Source of the DNA: Hevea brasiliensis
Lineage: Eukaryota; Streptophyta; Magnoliopsida; Malpighiales; Euphorbiaceae
Length of the DNA stretch: 64,000 nucleotides
NCBI RefSeq assembly: GCF_030052815.1
Contig: NC_079495.1
Coordinates: 35,397,987 to 35,461,986 of the forward strand
Direction of reading: 5' to 3'
The translations under genes were made by a program, and so were the position numbers. This document shows, in pieces, positions 12,496 to 26,336 of this stretch (position 1 is its first letter; each line of letters starts with the position of its first letter). The notes under the pieces were generated by a model. That model saw only the letters and a program-made list of their open reading frames with translations. It was not told the origin of the DNA and did no database searches.

Positions 12496-14067
12496 TCTCA
12501 CCAAAAATTAAAATAAAACAAAATAATGTTTAAAAAATGCAAAAAAAGATTTGGTTAATTTAAACTTTTTAAATTTCATTATTGTCAACCATTAAATATT
12601 TCAGTTTTTATTTACAATAGTAAAAATTCTATATAATTAAAATAAAAAATTGTGTTAGATTTTCTAATAGGAGTGAAGCTTTTGTAAACAATAAATATTT
12701 TATTATTAACATGTAAAAAGCAAGTATTTAAAAATAATGTTTATTATAAATTATTAATTTAATGTCTGTAAAATAATTATAAATAAAATAATTAACAAAT
12801 ATGAATAATTATACGTACTTCAAAAATTAGTCTATAATATAAAGCATAATTTTATAAAATTATACCTATAACAACTTATAATCTATAATCTATCTATAAT
12901 CGATATAACATATAAAGTAGGAAGTTGGGGAATAATGGGATAAAAAAAAAAAGATGTGGTTATTTTATATTATGACAATGAAAGAGGAAATTTAATATCA
13001 ATATATTTTAAGTAAAATAAGAATATAAAATTATTAGTTTTAAAATTCTTATTGCATTAAGGTAAAACCAAGCAATAAAACACATTTTTTTAATCACATA
13101 TAAAACACATATAAAACTACTGTACAAGTGATTGTACATTGGCATTACTCTTGAGTCTTTTAAAAGACTCTCTTTTGATTCATTTATGGTGTAATTGATT
13201 TTTGTAAATAAAGTGCACAACTAGATTGTGTATTAATTTATATAGTTCGTGTCATTCATAGGATTATATGGTAGACTAATAAACAAATATAGTAGAATCT
13301 TAGGATTGTATAAATATGGATTAGGACCCATATATTTGAATCCATGTATTGGGCCTTTATAATTTTCTTCATTAACTTTTATGAAAAACATTTAAAAAAT
13401 TAAAACTATTTTGAAAACAACTTTTATTAAATAATAAATTTTAATTTATAAAATCAAAATATTCTTATTCACATACCATATTTATAATAATTTATTTATA
13501 ATATTTTAATTGATTAAAGTAATATATTTTAATAATTTTTTTCATGTGTTTTATTTATAATATTTTAATTGACTAATGTAACATATCTCATTAATTTTAT
13601 TTCCTTATAAATTTTTTGAACCAACTTTAAATATGAGTAAAATACAGTCATGGTAATTTGGTATTATAACAATGAATGACTAAATTTAATTGGCAATGAA
13701 AAATAATATATTATGATAATATTATATCATATATGAAAATTGAAAACAAAAATTACATATAAAAAAACTTATATCACAAGCAGTATGTAAAATGAATAGA
13801 AATAATTGTAACGCACGTTGCAAAAAAAAAAAAAAGAAAAAAAATTTGTCTAAACATATAGAATTGAACTATAAAATGTAATAAAAGGATCAATTATAAA
13901 ATATAATTCAATTAATTAGGCTATAATGTATTGATTCAATTTGGTAATTTTAGATCAAATCAAATAATAGTATATCTTTTTGAGCAACAACAAAAAGGGC
14001 TTATAATGACTTTTTGTATCAACATTAATAAAAAAGTATCAGCATAAAAAAGATATTTTTGACATTA
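11659..14067. other. AT-rich spacer without genes
   Basis: No coding region is supported on either strand. The sequence is dominated by A and T runs, with an (AAT)n microsatellite at 12453-12493. The last five bases, CATTA (14063-14067), are the left target duplication of element B. Confidence 0.8.
12453..12493. repeat. (AAT)n microsatellite
   Basis: About thirteen perfect AAT/ATA trinucleotides lie in the AT-rich spacer. Confidence 0.95.
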
Positions 14068-17000
14068 TGTCACACCTTACTCCTTTGTAAGGCATAATAT
14101 GATCCCATAGAACACCTAATGAACTACCAAACTTCACCTACCGATAACTCATTAAGTACCCTACAAGAGATTTTAAAACCATTTTCTTACTTTTTGGAAG
14201 TGGTGAGCATTATAGTAGGAATTAAAAACATTTAATTGAAGTTTCGAAACTAGTAAAATTTTTTTTCCATTTTTATTTATCCGTAAATTTTAGAAAAATT
14301 TCGGTAGAGTGCCGTCTGTATTTTGAGAAAGCAGTTCTTCAAAAACCTGAAAAAACACTTCCAATAATTATTTCCACAACTTCCAACCACTAGAATGACT
14401 CAGTTCAATATAATTCAAATCAATTCCACAATTCAATCAAAGTTTGATATCTCACAATATTTCATAATTTCATTCACATTGCATTTAAAATTTAACTTAC
14501 ATATACAGGTCTTAATTTACAAAAAAGAAAATCCAAAATAATATTATTACAATTTACTGTACAACTGCTTAACTTTACATTAATACATATGACAATACAA
14601 TATTTACATAAAAATAACTACAAATGTATAAATAAATACTCGTACAAACAGGTCTATGAAGTCCTCTATCTCAATACCAGCTCACTCTATGCTTTCTCCT
14701 TGCCCTTATCTACGACAGCAAAATAAGCTATAGCTGAGTATAAAATACTCAGTAGTGCACAATAAAACTCGAAATGCGTTATATAAAATATTCATTGATA
14801 AATCACAATTTAAATATTTCACAAATTATCAAAACTCATTATAGCACAATTTTGATCAAAAAATTAATAAACATAGTGTTGCCAATTCATACACAACTTA
14901 AGGCATGACATAAAATTTTCGATTAATGTCATGTTGTACACCATGACAAAGCGATCTACAACCCCACTAATCAAAATCAATGAGGGAAGTGGCTAGTTAG
15001 CTAATGAGTACTCATCCGATCTACAACCTCAACTGGTAAGCCAGAGAGGGAGGAAAATAAACGATCTCAACCCCATAAATGGAGGAGGAATAATGTGGTA
15101 CTATCATGCTAAGTGCGAACATAAAATCAATTCAAAACAAAGTACTCAAATAATTTAGGAAAGATCCCAAACAATTTTCAAAGTCATTTTTGCAGTCACA
15201 AAATGGCAACACTATTTATAAACAACACAGTGATTTCATAAAGCATAACAATTCAAATTTTCAGTTAGAAAATAATTACATAAATTTATTGTGCACAAAC
15301 CTGAAGTGAGTCGCCTTTAAGCCTTGACTCAGTCCCTTAAATTTTTTGTCTTTTTCAGCTGAAACACGCAATTGACAGTGTTTTAGTATCTTATCTCACA
15401 ATAAATCCAATAATTAAATTTATATATGCTCAATTCTAGTCCTAATATGCTTAAACTTACGTTCTTGAAAATTTTCATGTCGAGGTTACTATTTATGGTA
15501 ATATTCAAGTCAAAATATTGACTTTCTTATGCTTAAAAGGTATGGGAAATCCAATTATATCAACATATCACATTTTGGTTACCAATTTTGTTGATTTTGG
15601 TTATTTTCTCAAATCTTAAGTCTTTTAGGCACAAATTTCAAATTTTCAGTTTTGGTGTCCTATTTTGCACTATTCTATTGGCCATGTTAGTGTGGAAATT
15701 TGGCTAAGTTTTCTTCATAGAAGTTGTTTCTTATTGTCTTAACTATTTGAATCACCCCATTTGGAGTTTTGTAGTCTAAGTTATAGCCATTTGAACATGG
15801 CTGGCCGGATTTTGTTTTACCCAGAATTCTGGGCATTCACTGGATAAAGGCAGTTTTTGTAAGTTGAATGTAGGTGGCTTTTCAAATAGGTTATGGTCAA
15901 AATTTGGGTTTGTTTTCTTCATGAAAGTTGTAGGGCTATGTCTCAGATTTCTACTGGTAAAATTTCAGGTCATTTGGACCTTTCTAGACCAAGTTATGGT
16001 CATTTATGTAACTATTGTTCATTTGGTCATTTTTGTACAGGTCAGTTTGCCAATTCCGGATTTGGCCTAATTGTTCACTAAGTTATGGTCACTTTCTGGG
16101 CATGATTCCTAAATGAAAAATGTGCCATTTTTGTCTAGTTTCATTCCCAATTGGCCTCACACCAATTGGGTTGGTAAATTTTCAGTTTTGGTCCCTGAAA
16201 GGGACCTAGGTCATGCTGCCTGTAGATTGACCCTCTTCAATCCGAATTGGAACTTGGTTCCAACAATTCATACACACTACAAATGGTCACAATTGACTAT
16301 TCCTCAACTCAAATAAGGTCAATAATATCATTTGGCCAATTCTCAAAATTTTTTTCAATTTTTCACAATCTCTAAACCTTAGTTACATGCATTTCAACTC
16401 TAATGCAAATTTAAAGTGTATATTCATGATTTATACACTTAATTCACTTCAAATAACCATTCAAAACCATCAAACTCAATCATATCAAACCCTAATCCTA
16501 GTTGGATGAATTTCATGTTTGGTCCCTCAATAATTGTTTTTGTTTGGATTTAAGTTAAAATCTAAGTTAACTTAACTAAGAACATAGAAATTTAACAAAA
16601 GAATTCAAATTTACATACTAACCATCGATTAATGTCATGTTGTACACCATGACAAAGCGATCTACAACCCCACTAATCAAAATCAATGAGGGAAGTGGCT
16701 AGTTAGCTAATGAGTACTCATCCGATCTACAACCTCAACTGGTAAGCCAGAGAGGGAGGAAAATAAACGATCTCAACCCCATAAATGGAGGAGGAATAAT
16801 GTGGTACTATCATGCTAAGTGCGAACATAAAATCAATTCAAAACAAAGTACTCAAATAATTTAGGAAAGATCCCAAACAATTTTCAAAGTCATTTTTGTC
16901 ACAAATGGCAACACTATTTATAAACAACACAGTGATTTCATAAAGCATAACAATTCAAATTTTCAGTTAGAAAATAATTACATAAATTTATTGTGCACAA

Positions 17001-19218
17001 ACCTGAAGTGAGTCGCCTTTAAGCCTTGACTCAGTCCCTTAAATTTTTTGTGTCTTTTTCAGCTGAAACACGCAATTGACAGTGTTTTAGTATCTTATCT
17101 CACAATAAATCCAATAATTAAATTTATATATGCTCAATTCTAGTCCTAATATGCTTAAACTTACGTTCTTGAAAATTTTCATGTCGAGGTTACTATTTAT
17201 GGTAATATTCAAGTCAAAATATTGACTTTCTTATGCTTAAAAGGTATGGGAAATCCAATTATATCAACATATCACATTTTGGTTATCAATTTTGTTGATT
17301 TTGGTTATTTTCTCAAATCTTAAGTCTTTTAGGCACAAATTTCAAATTTTCAGTTTTGGTGTCCTATTTTACACTATTCTATTGGCCATGTTAGTGTGGA
17401 AATTTGGCTAAGTTTTCTTCATAGAAGTTGTTTCTTATTGTCTTAACTATTTGAATCACCCCATTTGGAGTTTTGTAGTCTAAGTTATAGCCATTTGAAC
17501 ATGGCTGGCCGGATTTTGTTTTACCCAGAATTCTGGGCATTCACTGGATAAAGGCAGTTTTTGTAAGTTGAATGTAGGTGGCTTTTCAAATAGGTTATGG
17601 TCAAAATTTGGGTTTGTTTTCTTCATGAAAGTTGTAGGGCTATGTCTCAGATTTCTACTGGTAAAATTTCAGGTCATTTGGACCTTTCTAGACCAAGTTA
17701 TGGTCATTTATGTAACTATTGTTCATTTGGTCATTTTTGTACAGGTCAGTTTGCCAATTCCGGATTTGGCCTAATTGTTCACTAAGTTATGGTCACTTTC
17801 TGGGCATGATTCCTAAATGAAAAATGTGCCATTTTTGTCTAGTTTCATTCCCAATTGGCCTCACACCAATTGGGTTGGTAAATTTTCAGTTTTGGTCCCT
17901 GAAAGGGACCTAGGTCATGCTGCCTGTAGATTGACCCTCTTCAATCCGAATTGGAACTTGGTTCCAACAATTCATACACACTACAAATGGTCACAATTGA
18001 CTATTCCTCAACTCAAATAAGGTCAATAATATCATTTGGCCAATTCTCAAAATTTTTTTCAATTTTTCACAATCTCTAAACCTTAGTTACATGCATTTCA
18101 ACTCTAATGCAAATTTAAAGTGTATATTCATGATTTATACACTTAATTCACTTCAAATAACCATTCAAAACCATCAAACTCAATCATATCAAACCCTAAT
18201 CCTAGTTGGATGAATTTCATGTTTGGTCCCTCAATAATTGTTTTTGTTTGGATTTAAGTTAAAATCTAAGTTAACTTAACTAAGAACATAGAAATTTAAC
18301 AAAAGAATTCAAATTTACATACTAACCATTGTTTGATTTTTCAATCACTAATTTTCTTCCTTTTTCTTCTTTCTTGCTTCTGCAATCTCCTCTTCTAGTT
18401 GCCCAAACAAGGTTTAATCATAATTTAGTGAAAATTTTGAGGGATTTCTAGGGTTTGTGAAGCTTTAAATTTTAGCTTTAATGGAGAAAATATGTGAGAG
18501 AGATGAGAGAGGGATGAGGGACGGCTAACTTGGGAGAAAATGAAGATGGCCATTTTTTTTTCTTTTCTTTTATTTTTATCTCTTATTTAGTGCCTTTGAC
18601 TTGGTCAAATAAAGTAGGTAAATAAAAATTGATTTTGACATCATATGTGATGTCATCAAGGTGATGCAATAAAATTTTTTCTTTTCTTTTTTCATTTTCA
18701 TTAATTTTTCAATAGTTCTTTAATTTAATTCTCAATCCCAAAATTTTCTTTTCTCTAATTTTATTGTACAATTAGGTCAGGAGTCAGCTCTAGGGGTGAA
18801 TTGACTAAATTGCCCCTCGCTAGTTCAATCCGGTTTGCAATTTATTCGATATTTCTTCCGGATCCCTGACCTAATTTTTTGACCTGCTTAACAATTCTTT
18901 TCTGTGATTTTCTCTTTTCCACTGTGTTCGCAATAGTCCTAAGGACTGCAGCGTCTCATTTTATGGTTCAAAATTTGAGTTTAGACTGACCTCGCAGTCC
19001 TTCCCGAGAAGGTTACCCATCGCTGTGACTCCCGGCTCATTTAACTTTTTATGTTCTATTTTTCTTCTTTATACTTAACTATTTGGCAATTACTAATTAT
19101 TTGTGTTCAGGGCTTAACTAGGTGTCTTAGACATGGTTCTAATTCCCTTAATTGTCCGGACCAACACTGGTCACCGGAATAGTGAAATATACCAGACTAT
19201 GTAAATAGGGGTGTTACA
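14068..19218 (-). repeat. Element B 3' LTR (left), internally duplicated
   Basis: It begins TGTCACACCTTACTCC and ends GGGGTGTTACA in + strand view. It is 5151 bp against about 3463 bp for the partner LTR after removing the nested insertion. The excess is a tandem duplication at 14920-18329. No gene is supported; the repeated ORFs at 15864-16316 and 17568-18020 are duplicated non-coding LTR sequence. Confidence 0.93.
14920..18329 (-). repeat. 1.7-kb tandem duplication inside the B left LTR
   Basis: Copy 1 (14920-16625) and copy 2 (16626-18329) are nearly identical, with only a few differences seen (near 15205/16900, 15345/17050, 15583/17286 and 15667/17370). The junction joins ACTAACCA to TCGATTAATG. 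The right LTR has a single copy (24958-26268 continued at 33522-33926). Confidence 0.93.
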
Positions 19219-19232
19219 ATTCTCCACCCCTT
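19219..19232 (-). other. Element B polypurine tract
   Basis: On the - strand this reads AAGGGGTGGAGAAT, immediately before the LTR start TGTAACACC. It is the plus-strand primer site. Confidence 0.85.
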
Positions 19233-19239
19233 AATATAA

Positions 19240-22200
19240 ATTTTGTCCCGAAATTTTACTTGGTATCAATCTCTGAATAACTGTGGATGTTGTCTCCTCA
19301 TGTTCTCCTCTCATTCCCAAGTAGCCTCCTGGCCCTAATGATGGTTCCACAACACTTTCACTAACGGTATCTGCTTGTTCCCTAGCTGCTTCACCTCATA
19401 AGCCAGAATCTCTATGGGTTCTTCTTCACATGTGAGGCCTGGATTCACTTCAATTTCTTTCACTGGTAGTACGTGAGATGGGTCTAATCGATACCTCCTT
19501 AGCATAGATACATGGAAGACATTATTGTATCTTCTCTAACTCTGGAGGTAGTGCCAAACGATATGCCAAAGGACCCACTCTCTGCAGAACCTCATATGGC
19601 CCAATGAAACAAGGACTCAGTTTCCCCTTTTTGTCGAATCTCATAATCTTCTTCCAAGGGGAAACCTTGAGGAATACTTTGTCACCTACTACATACTCAA
19701 TATCCCTTCTCTTTAGATCAATATACGACTTTTGACGGTCTGATGCAGTCTTAAGTTAATCTCTGATCAATCTGATTTTCTCTTCAGTTTGCTGAACAAT
19801 TTCTGGCCCAATCATCTTTCCTTTGCCTACCTCATCCCAACACAATGGGGTTCTACATTTCCTGCCATACAAAGCTTCATATGGAGGCATCCCAATGCTT
19901 GATTGGTAGCTGTTGTTGTAAGCAAACTCAATTAAAGGCAAGTGTGTGTCCCAACTGCCCTCAAATTCAATCACACAAGCTCGTAGCATGTCTTCAAGAT
20001 CTGTATTACCCTCTCAGACTGGCCATCTGTCTGTGGGTGGAATGCCATGCTGAAGTTCAATCTAGTTCCTAGGGCTCTCTGAAGACTACCCCAAAATCTA
20101 GAATTGAACCTAGGATCTTTGTTTGATACGATGGATACTAGCACTCTATGCAGTCTTACTATCTCATCAATGTACAACTTGGCTAATCTTTCCAAACTGT
20201 AGTCCATTTGGACAGGCAGAAAATGAGCATACTTGGTCAGTCTATCAACAATGACCCATACTGTATCATGGCTCTTCTATGTCCTTGGAAGTCCCATCAC
20301 AAAATCAATCGTTATTCTCTCCCATTTCCATTTCGGTACTGGTACTGGATGTAATAAACCAGCTAGTACTTGATACTCTACTTTTACTTGCTGACAAGTT
20401 AGGCATTTAGAAACAAATTCTGCTACATCTCTTTTCATACCCATCCACCAGTAATGCTCCTTCAGCCCTCTATACATTTTGGTACCACCAGGATGCATAG
20501 CAAAAGGAGATTCATGTGCTTCCTTCACAATGATCTGTCTCAAGTCAACATCATTAGGAAAACACATGCTGCCCTGGTGTAGCAGTAGACCATCTTCTCT
20601 AATTGAGAACTCAGGTTTCTTGCCCTGTCTGACTTCTTGTAATAACTTCTGATATCTTTCATCATTCTAAGCCACTATTCTGATTTGGTCAATTAACACT
20701 GGCTGTATATGCCATGCAACTGCTGTCTGCCCCTCATCATTAATCTTTAAGCTGGCATGCAATGATCTCAAATCATGTACCATAGACAAAGGAGAAACTC
20801 TGAGACTTGCCATAGTCTTACGACTTAAGGCATCAGCCACCACATTAGCTTTCCCTGGCTGATAGTCTATCAGACAATCATAGTCTTTTATCAACTCTAA
20901 CCATCTCCTCTGTCTCAAATTCAACTCCTTCTGAGTACCCAGATACTTCAAACTCTTATGATCTGTGTAAATGTAGCATTCCTCCCTATACAAATAGTGT
21001 CTCCAGATCTTAAGAGCGAATACAATAGCTGCTAGCTCCAAGTCATGTGTTGAATAATTTCTCTCATGAGGTTTCAACTGGCATGATGCATATGCAATGA
21101 CATTCCGATCTTGCATCAGTACACAACCTAACCCATCATGAGAAGCATCACTATATACTCTGTATTCTTTACCCTGGGTAGGTAAAGTCAAGACTGGAGC
21201 CTCAGTCAAACACCTCTTTAATTCATCAAAACTCTACTGGCATTTATCCGTCCACTGAAATTTCACATATTTCCTAAGCAGCTTGGTTAGTGGAGATGGC
21301 AACATGGAGAACCCTTTCACAAAATGGTGGTAGTATCCAGCTAACCCCAGAAAACTGTGAATCTCTGTGATATTTTTGGGTGGCTTCTAATTAAGGACAA
21401 CTTCTATCTTGCTAGGATCTACCTTAATACCTTCTGCTGATACTATATGCCCCAAAAAGGATATCTCCTTCAACCAAAATTCACATTTTGATAGTTTTGC
21501 ATATAGCTGTTTCTCTCTTAAAGTCTGCAGTATAATGCGCAGGTGTCTATCATGCTCCTTTGCACTCCTCGAATAAACCAATATATCATCTATGAACACC
21601 ACTACAAACTGGTCGAGATATGATCTGAAGATAGTGTTCATCAGATCCATAAAAGTAGCCGGAGCATTAGTTAACCCGAATGGCATAACCAAGAACTCAT
21701 AATAGCCATAGCGGGTTCTAAAGGCAGTTTTAGGAATACTCTGCTCTTGTACTTTCAACTGATAATAACCTGATCTCAGGTCAATTTTGGAGAACACAGC
21801 TGCACCCCTCAACTGATCAAACAAGTCATCAATACGGGGTAATGGGTATCTGTTCTTTATTGTCACCTTATTCAACTACCGATAGTTGATACATAAGCAG
21901 AGAGTGCCATCCTTCTTCTTGACAAACAACACTGGCGCTCCCCAAGGTGACACACTAGGGCAGATAAAGCCCTTGTTAAGCAGCTCTTGCAATTGCACTT
22001 TCAACTCTTTCAATTCTGCTAGTGCCATTTTATATGGTGTTATAGAGATTGGGTCCACACCAGGCATAATATCAATCTCAAACTGCACCTCTCTTTCTGG
22101 AGGTAATCCTAACAATTCATCAGGAAACACATCCGGAAAGTCACATATGGTAGGGATGTCCCTCAGTGCTGGACTCCCCACTTGGGTGTCTATCACATGC

Positions 22201-23911
22201 GCCAAGTATGCTTCACACCCCTTTCTGATCATTCTTCTGGCTAGTGTAGCCGAAATGATGTTTGATGGCAGTAACTACCTCTCCCCATGTATTACCACAT
22301 CACCGTACGGAGGGAGACCAAAAGTGACTGTCTTCAGTCTACAGTCAATCATCGCTTGATGCCATGCTAACCAATTCATGCCCAAGATAATATCATAATC
22401 TCTGAAGGGCATTTCAATCAAATCTAATAGAAAAACATGTCCTTAGATCACCAAAGGACAGTCTCTATAGATTCTATTGACCCTAACCTCCTGACCTAAT
22501 GGACTAGTTACTAACACATCATAGTCCATTTGTACACAGTGGATAGTAGTAGAACACATCACACTAGCACTGACATATGATTGTGTGGAGCTAGGATCAA
22601 ACAACACATATGCATCTTGGTTAAGGATAGAGAAAATACTAGCTACTACATCTGATGTTTCAGCTTCCTCTTTCTGTCTCATGGTATAGACTCTAGCTGG
22701 TGCACCACTTGGTTCTAGCTGGTTAACAGTACTCTGACTTCCAGGAGTGCTACCAGAACCCCTACCTTTGCCTCTACCTCGACCAGTTGGCTGTGACCCT
22801 CTAGGTGTAGAGACTTGGGTTGATCCCTCAGATGTGGTAGGAGGTCCAGATCGGCACGGAGTAGTACAATCCTTAGCAAAATGTCCACTCCTTTCACAGT
22901 TGAAACATGCACTGGTGGCCTTGAAACACACCCCACCGTGTGTTCTACCACAAGTCTCACACTGCTGGACTGATAAAGCTCCTCGAGATGCCTGCTGGGT
23001 CTGCTGACCAGACTGGGGTGGTCTTTGGCCAGAGTATCTGCCTCTGCCAGATCTGCGAGAACTGGATCCCCCAAACTATTTCCTTTTCCCAAAACCACTC
23101 TTAGTAGCCTAGCCCATAGCCTTTTCAGTCTTTTCTTTCTCTTGAGTGCCCTTCTTTACCGCCCCTTCTGATTCTATCTTTTCCAGTTCTAGGGCATGTG
23201 AAATCAGCTTAGAAAAATTCTAGTGTCTGAATCCCACAACTTGCATTCTTAAGCTAGGCCTCAACCCAGCCTCAAACCTCTTACATCTGTCTCTGGGGGT
23301 GGAGACTAAGCTTCCAGCATAGTGACTTAGCCTTGAAAAGTCCCGCTCGTACTCTGCTATTATTCTGTCCCCTTGCTTTAAGCTCAAGAATTCTTGCAAT
23401 TTCATATCTACATAAGCATCGGGAACCCATTTCTGCCTGAATTCCCTCAGGAAGTCCGTCCATGTCAGCACAGGTGGCTCAACCAGGCTGTGGGGGATGG
23501 TCTTTCACCATTCATATGCATCCCCTTGCAGAAGAGATACTGAATATTCAAATTTTAATTCTTTAGCACACTGCAGTTTTCTGAATACCCTTTCCATTTG
23601 TTCTAGCCACTGTTCTGCCTCTAGTGGATCCACAGGGCCCTTAAACTTAGTAGCTCCAAATTTCATTAGTTTTTCTATTGTCGAGCTGGGGGTTGTGGTT
23701 GTACTGTAGGTTCTTATATCTAAACTTGGGGTGGCACATTTTCCACCATTTTTTGGAAAAATGCAGCCATCTACTGTGCAAACTGAGCAGGAAACTGTGG
23801 TGCTAGAGTAGGAGCTGGAGTAGCTGATCCACTCACATTCTGAAGTGTTGGGGCTTTTCCTTGGACCTCAGCCTCGATAGATTGCTCCACGGAATGATCT
23901 CCCTCTTCCAT
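19240..23911 (-). pseudogene. Element B gag-pol, broken
   Basis: The probable start is the ATG at 23909-23911 (MEEGDHSVEQ). A Pro/Gln-rich start is followed by the retrotransposon gag domain (23220-23471), a zinc knuckle CFNCERSGHFAKDC (22866-22907), a protease motif DPSSTQSY (22575-22598), reverse transcriptase with FIDD (21585-21596), RNase H with YSDAS (about 21149), an integrase zinc region with H...CLTC (about 20390-20520), an integrase core with SNKD (about 20117) and Glu in GQSE (about 20015), and a chromodomain-like end near 19320-19440. From 23471 to about 19985 the frame is constant but cut by in-frame stops (for example 23220, 22443, 21876, 21387, 20667, 20277). The protease Gly expected after Asp-Pro is Ser. 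A frameshift lies near 19985 and another upstream of 23471. The gene is inactive. Confidence 0.93.
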
Positions 23912-24080
23912 TTCGATTTCAGAAATTTCCTACTTCCTGAGATCAAACACAAGGAGGTTGATCTCCGTTAGGACATATTCATGATGTAAATATGTCATAT
24001 GTATCAATTAAAGACACTTGAGCAGTCATACTTATCAAAGAAATATTCACATATATAGTCAAAATTCATTGCAAAACCAT

Positions 24081-24092
24081 GCTCTGATACCA
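24081..24092 (-). other. Element B primer-binding site, initiator tRNA-Met type
   Basis: The + strand GCTCTGATACCA reads TGGTATCAGAGC on the - strand, a perfect plant initiator-Met primer site. It lies 8 bp inside the right LTR and so fixes that LTR as the 5' one. Confidence 0.92.
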
Positions 24093-26336
24093 CTAAAACA
24101 TGTCACACCTTACCCCTCTGTAAGGCATAATATGATCCCGTAGAATACCTAATGAACTACCGAACTTCACCTACCGATAACTCATTAAGTACCCTACAAG
24201 GGATTTTAAAACCATTTTCTTACTTTTTGGAAGTGGTGAGCATTATAGTAAGAATTAAAAACATTTAATTGAAGATTCAAAACTAGAAAATTTTTTTATC
24301 CATTTTTATTTATCCGTAAATTTTGGAAAAATTTCGGCAGAGTGCCGTCTGTATTTTAAAAAAACAGTTCTTCAAAAACCTGTAAAAACACTTCCAATAA
24401 TTGTTTCCACAACTCCCAACCACCAAAATGACTCAGTTCAACATAATTCAAATCAATTCCACAATTCAATCAAAGTTTGACATCTTATAATATTTCATAA
24501 TTTCATTCACATTGCATTTAAAATTTAATTTACATGTACAGGTCCTAATTTACAAAATAAAAAATCCAAAACAATATTATTATAATTTACTGTATAACTG
24601 CTCAACTTTACATTAATACATATGACAATACAATATTTACATCAAAATAACTACAAGGGTATAAATAAATACCAATACAAATAGGTCTATGAAGTCCTCT
24701 GTCTCAATAGCAGCTCACTTTGCTGCTTTCTCCTTGCCCTTATTTGCGATAGCAAAATAAGCTATCACTGAGTATAAAAATACTCAGTAGTGCACAATAA
24801 AATTCGAAATGCATTACATAAAATATTCATTGATAAATCACAATTTAAATATTTCACAAATTATCAAAACTCATTATAGCACAATTTTGGTTAAACAATT
24901 TAATAAACACAGTGTTGCCAATTCATACACAACTTAAGCCATGACATAAAATTTTCGATCAATGTCGCATTGCACACCACGACAAAGCTATCTACAACCC
25001 CACTAATCGAAATCAATGAGGAAGGTGGCTAGTTAGCTAATGAGTACTCATCCGATCTACAACCTCAAATGGTAAGCCAGAGTTGGAGGAAAATAAATGA
25101 TCTCAACCCCATAAATAGAGAAGGAATAATGTGGTACTGTCATGCTTAGTGTGAACACAAAATCAATTCAAAACAAAGTACACAAATAATTTAGGATAGG
25201 TCCCAAACAATTTCCAAAGTCATTTTTGCAGTCACAAAATGGCAACACAATTTATAAACAACATAGTGATTTCATAAAGCATAACAATTCAACTTTTCAG
25301 TTAGAAAATAATTACATAAATTTATTGTGTACAAACTTGACGTGAGTCGCCTCTAAGCCTTGACTCAGTCCCTTAGATTTTTCTGGTCTTTTTCAGCTAA
25401 AACACACAATTGAAAGTGTTTTAGTATTTTATCTCATAATAAATCCAATAATTAAATTCATATATGCTCAATTCTAGCCCCAATATGTTTAAACTTACGT
25501 TCTTGGAAATTTTCATGTCGAGGTTACTATTCATGATACTATTCAAGTCAAAATATTGACTTTCTTATGCTTAAAAGGTATGGGAAATCCAATCATACCC
25601 ACATACCACATTTTGGTTACCAATTTTGTTAGTTTTGGTTGTTTTCTCAAATATTAAGTCTTTTAAGCACAAATTTCAAATTTTTAGTTTTGGTATCTTG
25701 TTTTGTACTATTCTATTGGTCGTGTTGCTATAGAAATTTGGCTAAGTTTTCTTCATAGAAGTTGTTCCTTATTGTCTTAACTTTATTTCCCTTGTTGAAT
25801 CACTCCATTTGGAGTTTTGTAGCCTACGTTATAGCCATTTGAACATGGCTGGCCGGATTTGGTTTTATCCAGAATTCTAGGCATTCACTAGATAAAGGTA
25901 GTTTTTATAGGTTGATTGTAGGTGGCTTTTCAAATAGGTTATGGTCAAAATTTGGGTTTGTTTTTTTCATGAAAGTTGTAGGGCTATGTCTCAGCTTTCT
26001 ACCAGTAAAATTTCAGGTCATTTGGACCTTCCAAGACTAAGTTATGGTCATTTACGTAACTACTGTTCATTTGGTCATTTTTGTACAGGTCAGTTTACCA
26101 ATTCCGGATTTGGCCTAATTGTTTACTAAGTTATGGTCACTTTCTAGGCATGATCCTAAATGAAAAATGTGCCATTTTGTGTCTAGTTTCATTCCCAATT
26201 GGTCTCACACCAATTGGGTTGGTAAATTTTTAGTTTTGATCCCTGAAAGGGACCTAGGTCATGTTGCCTGTAACACCCCTATGTTCGGTAATGCGTTCTA
26301 CTGTTCCGGTGACCAGTGTTGTCCGGACAGCTAGGA

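Noticed and set aside
15864..18020. Identical ORFs at 15864-16316 and 17568-18020 as possible duplicated genes
   Set aside because: They lie inside the tandemly duplicated LTR of element B, overlap each other in two frames and lack any recognisable domain; the copy in the right LTR (25941-26129) is diverged without codon-like conservation.
22715..23098. ORFs antisense or out of frame to B gag (also 21886-22359 on the + strand)
   Set aside because: They overlap clear gag-pol coding sequence in another frame and have no domain.
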